From NCBI GenBank assembly GCA_002338335.1, contig DDIC01000065.1:1-6366 (forward strand): a stretch of DNA of 6,366 nt. The letters run 5' to 3'. Below are positions 1 through 4,844 of the stretch, piece by piece; the first letter of the stretch is position 1, and each line of letters starts with the position of its first letter. Made by a program: the position numbers and the translations under genes. This DNA is from Bacteroidetes bacterium UBA1860 (GTDB lineage: Bacteria; Bacteroidota; Rhodothermia; Balneolales; Balneolaceae). The notes beneath the pieces are model-generated. The model did not search any database. It was not told the DNA's origin and was given only the letters and a program-made list of their open reading frames with translations.

Positions 1-59
1 ATGCTGGTTCATTCCTACTTCGCGATACTGTGGGCTAGGTTCAAATTATATTCTTAAAT

Positions 60-71
60 AAAAGCGCTTTT
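60..71. repeat. Perfect 12-base palindrome AAAAGCGCTTTT
   Basis: The two halves are exact inverted copies with no spacer. As RNA it would form only a weak hairpin, four A-U pairs over a GCGC loop. It is better read as a possible protein-binding site or as chance in AT-rich DNA. A second, shorter palindrome (TAGGCCTA, 95-102) lies 23 bases further on. Confidence 0.4.
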
Positions 72-180
72 CCGAGTCTATAACTAATATTTATTAGGCC
101 TATTGGGTTTTTTAGGGCTATTTAATTGCGTTAGCAACACAGTCTTACTAAATTATTGATCTGTTTATGCAGGTTTTTAG

Positions 181-202
181 GCCCTACGTTCGGACGTTGG
201 GC
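181..202 (+). other. Compact hairpin before the terminator
   Basis: GCCCTACG (181-188) pairs with CGTTGGGC (195-202) across a 6-base loop, with one T-T mismatch in an otherwise 7-pair stem. No T tract follows it directly. It lies 40 bases upstream of the terminator at 243-281, so the two could be consecutive stems in one RNA (a 3' untranslated region or a small RNA). The right arm also resembles an integron attC right-hand core (GTTRRRY), but no matching left-hand core is present. Confidence 0.35.
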
Positions 203-242
203 ATGAATGCACTGACTCATTTTTTACTAGCTCCAATACAAT

Positions 243-281
243 GCCCGGTTAGAAGTGGAAATCTTTTAATCGGGCTTTTTT
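243..281 (+). terminator. Rho-independent terminator, + strand
   Basis: GCCCGGTT (243-250) pairs with AATCGGGC (268-275) through eight pairs, one of them G-U, and six T residues follow at once (276-281). The 17-base interior can form a further short stem (AGA 251-253 with TCT 262-264). A GC-rich stem base plus an uninterrupted T tract is the classical signature. It would end rightward transcription entering from the left edge or from an unrecognised RNA gene in 1-240, since no + strand coding gene precedes it in the window. Confidence 0.65.
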
Positions 282-347
282 GTTTGTACGTATTGTTGTG
301 GTGGGTTGTAGTCTCGTAAGGAATTATTTGGCCATGTTCACAGGGGA

Positions 348-364
348 TTTGACGCCGGGTCAAA
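348..364. repeat. 6-bp inverted repeat TTTGAC-N5-GTCAAA
   Basis: TTTGAC (348-353) and GTCAAA (359-364) are exact inverted copies separated by five bases. This is the size and shape of a dimeric regulator's operator or a small hairpin. It sits just before the phased ACGGG repeats. I find no convincing -10 element at a suitable distance on either strand, so no promoter is claimed. Confidence 0.35.
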
Positions 365-365
365 C

Positions 366-416
366 ACGGGAGCCTCATGGGGTCCGTACGGGAGTGTTGT
401 GAGCTTGGCACGGGGA
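366..416. repeat. Three ACGGG(A/G) repeats on an exact 22-base spacing
   Basis: ACGGGAG starts at 366 and again at 388, and ACGGGGA starts at 410, so the intervals are exactly 22 and 22 bases, about two helical turns. The palindrome CCGTACGG (384-391) overlaps the middle copy. A looser relative, ACAGGGGA, starts at 340. Same-face spacing is what a cooperatively binding protein would need, but the conserved core is short and chance remains a real possibility. Confidence 0.3.
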
Positions 417-574
417 TACCATGCTGAAGCCCTTTTATCTAGACCAGCAATATTTTGCTCCCCTCCACAAAGCATACTGGTTTGGAAACAGGCCTCTGTG
501 TGGTATGTGTGTAAAGCCACCTTTCAGTCTTGTTGCTATGTTTGTAAGAACCTTTTTGAGAACAAATGCAGAGG

Positions 575-1894
575 CTATTCAAAATAGGCCTGCATTAAAT
601 CGAGAAACGCAATCACTGTTTCATTTTCAAGGTCCACATCTTGAGGTACAAAAATATACTCATCAAGCCATTCGGAGGTAGTTTCCCAGTCAGAAAGCTC
701 ACAAATGCTCTGTATCATATCCAAATACTCTCCATACTCATCCTGGAATAAGGTTTTCATGATTTTGTGCTGAATGGGTTTGAGATACTCAAGGAGCTTT
801 TCGGCATGTGTTGGTGGGGAATCGGCCGCAGTGAGCGTAGACTCGATGGTGGTATCGATCGCATCAACAGCCTCGTTATCAGGCTCTACCTTTTCTTCTG
901 GAATTTCTTGCAAATATTGCATCCAAAGGGGGACGCTTTCAGATTGTGAATTCGTTTGATTGGGTTGCGTTGCAGGATGATTTGGAGCAGATTCGCCTTG
1001 AGTATCAATCGTGTCTTCTGTGTCTGATGGATGGACAGGATATGAATCATCCGCCCTATCCACAGAATCTACCTGTTCCGGCGACACCGACGCGTCTTGA
1101 CGCTGAAGGTTCGGCTCATTTTCTTGTCGTGCTTCCTCGTCATTCCATTCGGTAAAAAGCTGAATAACTTCATCTTTCGAAATGGGCTCATGGTATTGCT
1201 CAATTTGGTGAGCAAGCTCATCAAATCCCTTTTCTTCCACAAATGTTGACAGGAACGTCGGGTCCACGGAGTCTTTGCAAAGTTCAAAAAGTGGTGCCAG
1301 GCGTTGGACGATGAGACTTGCAAGCTCGGCTCCCGTTACACCCTTAAAAAGTGCTTGGTCTGCTCTCTCAATCGCCGCTTGGGCGTCATTTTTCTGGACC
1401 ATTTGGCCTGATTGCTTGGCCGGGTCACCTGCATCTGCACCCGAGGCTTCCACCGCAGCGATCATGGCTTGAACCAGGTCCTCATGCACGGGAATCGCTC
1501 GGCTCGCTAGCTCTACTTCGGCAAAGGAGCGCTCCGATCGCTCTCCAAAGCATAAATCGACGATGGCGGTGCGGGGATGGACACAACATTCGACAAGATC
1601 CTCTAGAGCACTATCCAATACCGTTCGGACATACGCCTGAGGAATTTTGGCATACGTGAGGTGGTCAGTTACAAAATTCATCCAGTTGATATAGACGTTC
1701 GGATGATTCATGTCGAGCCATTCTGAATCGGCTTGAATCGTTGCGGTGCGAGCCTGATGCTGCACGGTGGCTACAATTCGGACTCGAAGGGGGTCTGGCA
1801 TATCAAGTTCCGCTAGCTCCGTTAGGGTTAATTCGCGGGGTGGATCCACAAAATGGTTCCAAAGGGCAGAAATTTCGTTGAGGAGTGAGGTCAT
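575..1894 (-). CDS. Acidic hypothetical protein, 439 residues, with disordered middle
   Basis: I do not recognise this protein's function. It has no signal peptide or membrane segment, so it is probably cytoplasmic. Three parts are visible. Residues 1 to about 250 look folded and mixed, with Trp/Asn/Tyr-rich WLDMNHPNVYINWMNF at 59-74, a Cys-Cys pair at 103-104 and helical stretches at 165-250. Residues about 252-362 are a low-complexity acidic linker rich in Asp, Glu, Ser, Thr, Gln, Asn and Pro, interrupted by a hydrophobic island, VPLWMQYLQEI (321-331). Residues about 363-439 look like a helical module with regularly placed aromatic residues, ending in AYFE. From memory, C-terminal modules of this appearance occur in uncharacterised proteins of Bacteroidota and Rhodothermota, but I cannot name the family. 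The start is the ATG at 1892-1894; no Shine-Dalgarno site precedes it. It diverges from the ABC ATPase across 40 bases. The length and sustained amino-acid pattern support a real gene. Confidence 0.85.
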   Translation of the reverse strand: MTSLLNEISALWNHFVDPPRELTLTELAELDMPDPLRVRIVATVQHQARTATIQADSEWLDMNHPNVYINWMNFVTDHLTYAKIPQAYVRTVLDSALEDLVECCVHPRTAIVDLCFGERSERSFAEVELASRAIPVHEDLVQAMIAAVEASGADAGDPAKQSGQMVQKNDAQAAIERADQALFKGVTGAELASLIVQRLAPLFELCKDSVDPTFLSTFVEEKGFDELAHQIEQYHEPISKDEVIQLFTEWNDEEARQENEPNLQRQDASVSPEQVDSVDRADDSYPVHPSDTEDTIDTQGESAPNHPATQPNQTNSQSESVPLWMQYLQEIPEEKVEPDNEAVDAIDTTIESTLTAADSPPTHAEKLLEYLKPIQHKIMKTLFQDEYGEYLDMIQSICELSDWETTSEWLDEYIFVPQDVDLENETVIAFLDLMQAYFE

Positions 1895-1934
1895 AGGGTG
1901 TGCTCAGAGAATGAAACATGTGTACCTTTCCTAA

Positions 1935-2582
1935 ATGTACGCATTGAAACTTGCATCATGTAAAAAAATCCTCGGCCGAAAGACAGTTTTTTCGGGGTTA
2001 AGTGCGGAGTTGGAGGGTTTTGTCCTCGGTATTGCCGGGGCGAATGGGTCTGGGAAATCCACATTGGTGAAGTGCTTGGTTGGATTGCTGACGTTGGACG
2101 AGGGCTTGGCGGAGATACGGCGCGCGGGCGTTCAAGGGCACTCGGACGAGCTGGGCAGGAATCCCGAAGTCATCACACTCACTCGAAGTACGTTTGGGGT
2201 GAGTGCGCCATGGATGAACGCATATCCTGAGCTATCAGTGAAGGAAAACTTGCTGTTTTTGGCGGATTTGGGAGCATTGAATGAGCCTAATGGGCATACT
2301 GAGGCTATCCCTCAAAACACCTTTGGATTATCCAGAGACGATTTGACCAAACCCATTGGGGCGCTCTCCTCAGGTCAGCAGCAAAAAGCACGCCTGATGC
2401 TTGCTGGGGTATTTGATCCAGAGGTGCTAATCTTGGACGAACCCGATTCTCACTTGGATGAGGAATCTATTGAGCACCTACACGCTTGGATTACCGAGCG
2501 AAAAAACCAATCCATGCTCACAATTATTGCCTCCAATCAGCCTCGAGAGTTGGCTTTGTGTGATGGAGTGCTTACCCTTTGA
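1935..2582 (+). CDS. Stand-alone ABC transporter ATP-binding protein (CcmA-like)
   Basis: This 215-residue ATPase subunit would bind and hydrolyse ATP to drive an ABC transporter or another ABC machine in the cytoplasm. Walker A is GANGSGKST (35-43), the signature is LSSGQ (144-148), Walker B is VLILDEP (164-170) with the catalytic Glu at 169, and the D-loop is SHLD (172-175). Two key places differ from the norm. The Q-loop region reads GVSAPWMNAYPELSVKENL (88-106) with no Gln where it is expected, and the switch His is replaced by Asn 201 in ASNQP. I recall the SNQ pattern in some Bacteroidota ATPases, so it may mark a subfamily rather than decay. The size suits a single-domain ATPase such as CcmA or LolD, but no permease gene is adjacent. 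The start is ATG at 1935, without a Shine-Dalgarno site; TACCTTTC at 1923-1930 is a one-mismatch match to TAnnTTTG, too close to leave much of a leader. The substrate cannot be inferred. Confidence 0.9.
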   Translation: MYALKLASCKKILGRKTVFSGLSAELEGFVLGIAGANGSGKSTLVKCLVGLLTLDEGLAEIRRAGVQGHSDELGRNPEVITLTRSTFGVSAPWMNAYPELSVKENLLFLADLGALNEPNGHTEAIPQNTFGLSRDDLTKPIGALSSGQQQKARLMLAGVFDPEVLILDEPDSHLDEESIEHLHAWITERKNQSMLTIIASNQPRELALCDGVLTL

Positions 2583-2619
2583 CTCGAGTCTGCAACCATT
2601 AAGCTTATCCCAAAGACCC

Positions 2620-3726
2620 ATGTTTGTAACCCCAGATGAATCCCGCCTAGCCACTGCCCTACTCCAACATAGCGTGAAGCTGCAAAAGGAAGAGAATGTC
2701 ATGCTTCAGCTCATCGATTTTAATGGGATTGGGTTACTTCGAGCACTGACAGAGCAAGCACGTGAGATTGGGGCTCATCCATTTGTGAAGATTGAGGATC
2801 CTGAGATTAATCGGATTCTGTTGGCGCATGGGGATCAAGAGTTTTGGTCAGCGGCGGCGGAGAAGGACCAATTACCGCTTATGAAAAACATGGATTGTTT
2901 TATTGGGATTCGGGGAAGTCGCAATATCTATGAGAATTCGCAGGTGCTGGGGAATCAGCAACAGGTGTATGCGAAGTATTTTCAGGAGCCCGTTCATATG
3001 AAGCAACGGGTAAATCATACGCGGTGGTGCATTCTGCGGTTCCCTTCTGAGTCATTTGCAATGAATGCAAAAATGCCAACGGAGGCGTTCCGGGAGTTTT
3101 ATTATGAAGCTTGTTTGTTGAATTATACCAAGCTACAGGAAGCGATGAAACCGTTGCATGAGCGCCTGCTTGAGACCGATGAAATTCATTTGATAGGCGA
3201 TGGAACCGATATTCGCTTCTCCGTGAAGGGGCAAACATGGGTCCCCTGCTACGGATCGCACAATATTCCCGATGGAGAGTTGTTTAGCTCCCCTATCCTC
3301 GATAGCGTGGAAGGCCTTATTACCTATGCGCCAAGCGTGTACAATGGCAAACCTTTTGAATTTGTGAAGCTCGTGGTCGAAAAAGGGGTCGTGGTGGATT
3401 TTGATTCGAGCAATAACGATGCCTTGCGCGATATTTTGGATAGCGACGAAGGGGCTCGGCGTTTTGGAGAGTTTAGTTTTGGGCTGAATCCTGTTATTGA
3501 GTCACCGATGTATGACATTCTCTTTGACGAGAAGATCTATGGGTCGAACCACCTGACACTGGGTAATGATTACGAAGAGGCGTCAAATGGGAATGATTCC
3601 ACAATTCATTGGGATCTCGTCTGCATCGGGGCGGATGTCTATTTTGATGGGGAATTGGTGCGAAAAGGGCGTGAATTTGTAGATCCAGCGTTGGTTGGCC
3701 TGAATCCAGACGCGTTAATTGGGTAG
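2620..3726 (+). CDS. M29-family metallo-aminopeptidase
   Basis: This 368-residue protein would remove N-terminal amino acids from peptides using a two-metal centre. Characterised relatives (Thermus AmpT, Staphylococcus AmpS) are dimeric cytoplasmic enzymes. The family's active-site residues all appear in order: Glu 220 in IPDGELFSSP, Glu 284 in GEFSFGLNP, His 311 and Tyr 318 in GSNHLTLGNDYEEA, and His 330 with Asp 332 in STIHWDLV. TRWCILRFPS (134-143) is another family landmark, and there is no signal peptide. The frame stays open back to 2458 inside the ABC gene, with ATGs at 2458 and 2563. I chose the ATG at 2620 because the family normally begins about ten residues before the first helix (LATALL here) and the upstream residues look like out-of-frame ABC sequence. 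It lies 37 bases after the ABC stop, so co-transcription is likely, although a functional link is not obvious. Length matches the family. Confidence 0.93.
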   Translation: MFVTPDESRLATALLQHSVKLQKEENVMLQLIDFNGIGLLRALTEQAREIGAHPFVKIEDPEINRILLAHGDQEFWSAAAEKDQLPLMKNMDCFIGIRGSRNIYENSQVLGNQQQVYAKYFQEPVHMKQRVNHTRWCILRFPSESFAMNAKMPTEAFREFYYEACLLNYTKLQEAMKPLHERLLETDEIHLIGDGTDIRFSVKGQTWVPCYGSHNIPDGELFSSPILDSVEGLITYAPSVYNGKPFEFVKLVVEKGVVVDFDSSNNDALRDILDSDEGARRFGEFSFGLNPVIESPMYDILFDEKIYGSNHLTLGNDYEEASNGNDSTIHWDLVCIGADVYFDGELVRKGREFVDPALVGLNPDALIG

Positions 3727-3737
3727 GGCTGGCAGGT

Positions 3738-3786
3738 GCGGTCGGGTAGGTGAGGCTCACACGTTACCCCGCCAAACCCTCTTTCT
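3738..3786 (+). terminator. Hairpin after the aminopeptidase gene, possible terminator
   Basis: Eleven bases after the aminopeptidase stop, GGGTA (3744-3748) pairs with TACCC (3765-3769). GCG (3738-3740) pairs with CGC (3770-3772) below a small bulge, and GTGA (3750-3753) pairs with TCAC (3757-3760) on top around a GGC loop. The sequence that follows is pyrimidine-rich (CCCTCTTTCT, 3777-3786) but has no clean T tract, so this could be a weak terminator or an mRNA-stabilising 3' stem. Confidence 0.4.
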
Positions 3787-3833
3787 AAACCAGGATTATT
3801 TAACACACCCTTCATGATATTACTGGTTTGGAG
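3783..3833. promoter_or_regulatory. 11-bp inverted repeat upstream of the phosphoesterase gene
   Basis: AAACCAG (3787-3793) and CTGGTTT (3823-3829) are exact inverted copies. Allowing G-T pairs, the dyad extends outward to 11 pairs (3783-3793 with 3823-3833) around a 29-base interior. Its right end is only four bases before a candidate -7 element. The position suits an operator bound by a regulator that bends or loops DNA. A large-loop RNA stem at the end of the upstream transcript is the alternative. Confidence 0.4.
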
Positions 3834-3837
3834 TTAG

Positions 3838-3845
3838 TAGTTTTG
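3838..3845 (+). promoter_or_regulatory. Candidate Bacteroidota-type -7 promoter element TAGTTTTG
   Basis: This is a perfect match to the TAnnTTTG -7 consensus known for the primary sigma factor of Bacteroidota. No clear TTG-type -33 element lies about 20 bases upstream, which lowers confidence. If it is used, transcription would start near 3850, leaving about 10 bases before the GTG at 3860 or about 40 before the ATG at 3893 of the phosphoesterase gene. Confidence 0.35.
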
Positions 3846-3892
3846 AATCATAAAGCGTTGTGTCTATCCAAAAACTCAAGAACTATACGCCC

Positions 3893-4813
3893 ATGAGAGC
3901 ATTATTCGTGCCAACAAACTATTTCACAAGCTTTTTGTTCACTGCTGGCTTGTTACTGCTTAGCGCTTGCCAGTCAGGCCAACAGGATAAACTCAGCCAG
4001 TCAAACCAAACCGCGCAAACTGGCAGCCCGACCGTTCTCCGCATTGCGATGCTTGGGGATGCAGAACCAAAGCCTTTGGCAGAGTTTCCGAACATGGCTG
4101 CTGCCATTACCCAGATCAATGAATTGCACGGGATCGAACCCTTTGATTTTGTCATGGGGGTGGGTGACATCGCCCATAAAGGGACCCTCATCCAGTATGA
4201 AGCTGCAACGGCGGAATTAACCCGCCTGGAGCCAGCTTTTTATCCCATCATGGGGAATGAAGAGCGCGAAAGCACCGTAGAGCGTTATTTGGAGTATGCT
4301 GGGCAGTGGAATCTGGAGGTGACCGAGACGAGATATGTGCATGAACACGAGAAGGTTGCCTTTGTGTTTGCATCACCTGATGAAGGGCGTGATTTTTATG
4401 ATGAAGGTGCGGCTTGGGTACGGGATCAAGTTGAAGCCTTGGCACCAAAGCCCGTTATTCTCGTCGTTCATGGGGCGCAGGTAGGGGCGTACCCAGAAAA
4501 TCCTGACAAGGGAATCACGAATGAGCTCTTTGCTCGCGAGGTGGTGGGGCAACCCAATTTAGCGGTAATGATTACAGGTGATCTGCATATGGATATGGAA
4601 CGGGTTGTGCACAGCAAAGAGGTGGGAAATACCCATTATTTACATGTTCCTGGGGTTGAGCGGACGAAAATTCCAGATGAAACCAACCACACGCCGATGT
4701 TTAGGGTGATGGAAATCGATGCAAATGGTCTCACTAAGGTGCATACCTATGCCGTGGGTCAATCGGAGCCGCGGACGTCGCTAAGCTATTCGTTTGCGAT
4801 GCCAGGGTGGTAG
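3893..4813 (+). CDS. Calcineurin-like phosphoesterase lipoprotein with altered metal motifs
   Basis: This is probably a lipid-anchored envelope protein with a metallophosphoesterase fold, 306 residues from this start. The N-terminus is a lipoprotein signal: Arg 2, a hydrophobic stretch to residue 23, and the lipobox LSAC with the modified Cys at 26. Gln 27 follows it, so no inner-membrane Asp +2 signal is seen. After a polar linker (27-46) the five calcineurin-type motifs appear in order but changed: LGDAE (55-58, where D-x-H is usual), GDIAHKG (91-97, normal), MGNEE (120-124, where GNH[D/E] is usual), VVHG (191-194, normal) and GDLH (229-232, where GHxH is usual). Whether it still binds two metals is therefore uncertain, and the substrate is unknown. 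A GTG at 3860 would add 11 residues (317 in total). The ATG was preferred because it puts a short basic end directly before the hydrophobic stretch. It is convergent with the nuclease gene and appears to have its own promoter. Confidence 0.82.
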   Translation: MRALFVPTNYFTSFLFTAGLLLLSACQSGQQDKLSQSNQTAQTGSPTVLRIAMLGDAEPKPLAEFPNMAAAITQINELHGIEPFDFVMGVGDIAHKGTLIQYEAATAELTRLEPAFYPIMGNEERESTVERYLEYAGQWNLEVTETRYVHEHEKVAFVFASPDEGRDFYDEGAAWVRDQVEALAPKPVILVVHGAQVGAYPENPDKGITNELFAREVVGQPNLAVMITGDLHMDMERVVHSKEVGNTHYLHVPGVERTKIPDETNHTPMFRVMEIDANGLTKVHTYAVGQSEPRTSLSYSFAMPGW

Positions 4814-4833
4814 TTTGCGATGACGAGTGGGTA
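4792..4833 (+). repeat. 21-base tandem duplication across a stop codon
   Basis: Units 4792-4812 and 4813-4833 begin with the identical ten bases GTTTGCGATG and match at 16 of 21 positions. The unit length is seven codons, so the phase is kept. The first copy encodes the phosphoesterase C-terminus FAMPGW then TAG (4811-4813), and past that stop the same frame reads FAMTSG then TAG (4829-4831). It looks like an old replication-slippage event that extended or shortened the gene's end. Confidence 0.6.
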
Positions 4834-4844
4834 GGCAGGTATTG

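Larger units (their letters stand above)
1..574. other. Gene-poor intergenic stretch (574 bases)
   Basis: No coding region here can be supported. Short open frames exist on both strands, but none shows a family motif, a good start site or a plausible composition. Frames 1 and 2 are open from the left edge to TAA codons at 55-57 and 59-61, so up to 19 codons of an upstream gene's 3' end could be present, but nothing in them is recognisable. The left 300 bases are AT-rich. The stretch contains a rho-independent terminator on the + strand, a compact hairpin at 181-202, a perfect 12-base palindrome at 60-71, a 6-bp dyad at 348-364 and a set of phased ACGGG repeats. The terminator implies rightward transcription ending near 281, from an upstream gene outside the window or from a small RNA inside it. 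Confidence 0.6.

Noticed and set aside
38..46. GGTTCAAAT resembling the T-arm of a tRNA
   Set aside because: The flanking bases do not pair as a T stem, and no acceptor stem or anticodon arm can be drawn.
60..71. Palindrome AAAAGCGCTTTT as a terminator
   Set aside because: There is no loop to allow a stable hairpin and no T tract beyond the palindrome itself.
181..202. Integron attC right-hand core (CGTTGGGC matches GTTRRRY)
   Set aside because: No RYYYAAC left-hand core occurs at the needed distance upstream. The complementary arm is only six bases away, so this is a simple hairpin.
217..411. 64-residue frame on the - strand
   Set aside because: It runs straight through the rho-independent terminator hairpin at 243-281 and has a composition typical of random translation (rich in His, Thr, Pro, Arg).
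1..574. CRISPR array, insertion sequence or plasmid origin
   Set aside because: The repeats seen are too short and irregular for CRISPR. There is no transposase or terminal inverted repeat pair, and no replication gene is near.
399..587. Cys-rich short frame on the + strand (GTG start, 62 residues, with C-rich part resembling a zinc-binding peptide)
   Set aside because: The five Cys residues near its end look attractive and a GGAG lies four bases before the GTG, but the spacing is short, the frame runs into the 3' end of the convergent 439-residue gene and no family pattern is recognised.
421..681. 86-residue + strand frame overlapping the 3' end of the convergent gene
   Set aside because: About 100 bases are antisense to a better-supported gene, there is no ribosome site and the composition is unremarkable.
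2458..2619. Longer N-terminus for the aminopeptidase (422 residues)
   Set aside because: The added residues are the ABC ATPase gene read in another frame. The family's normal start falls at the ATG at 2620.
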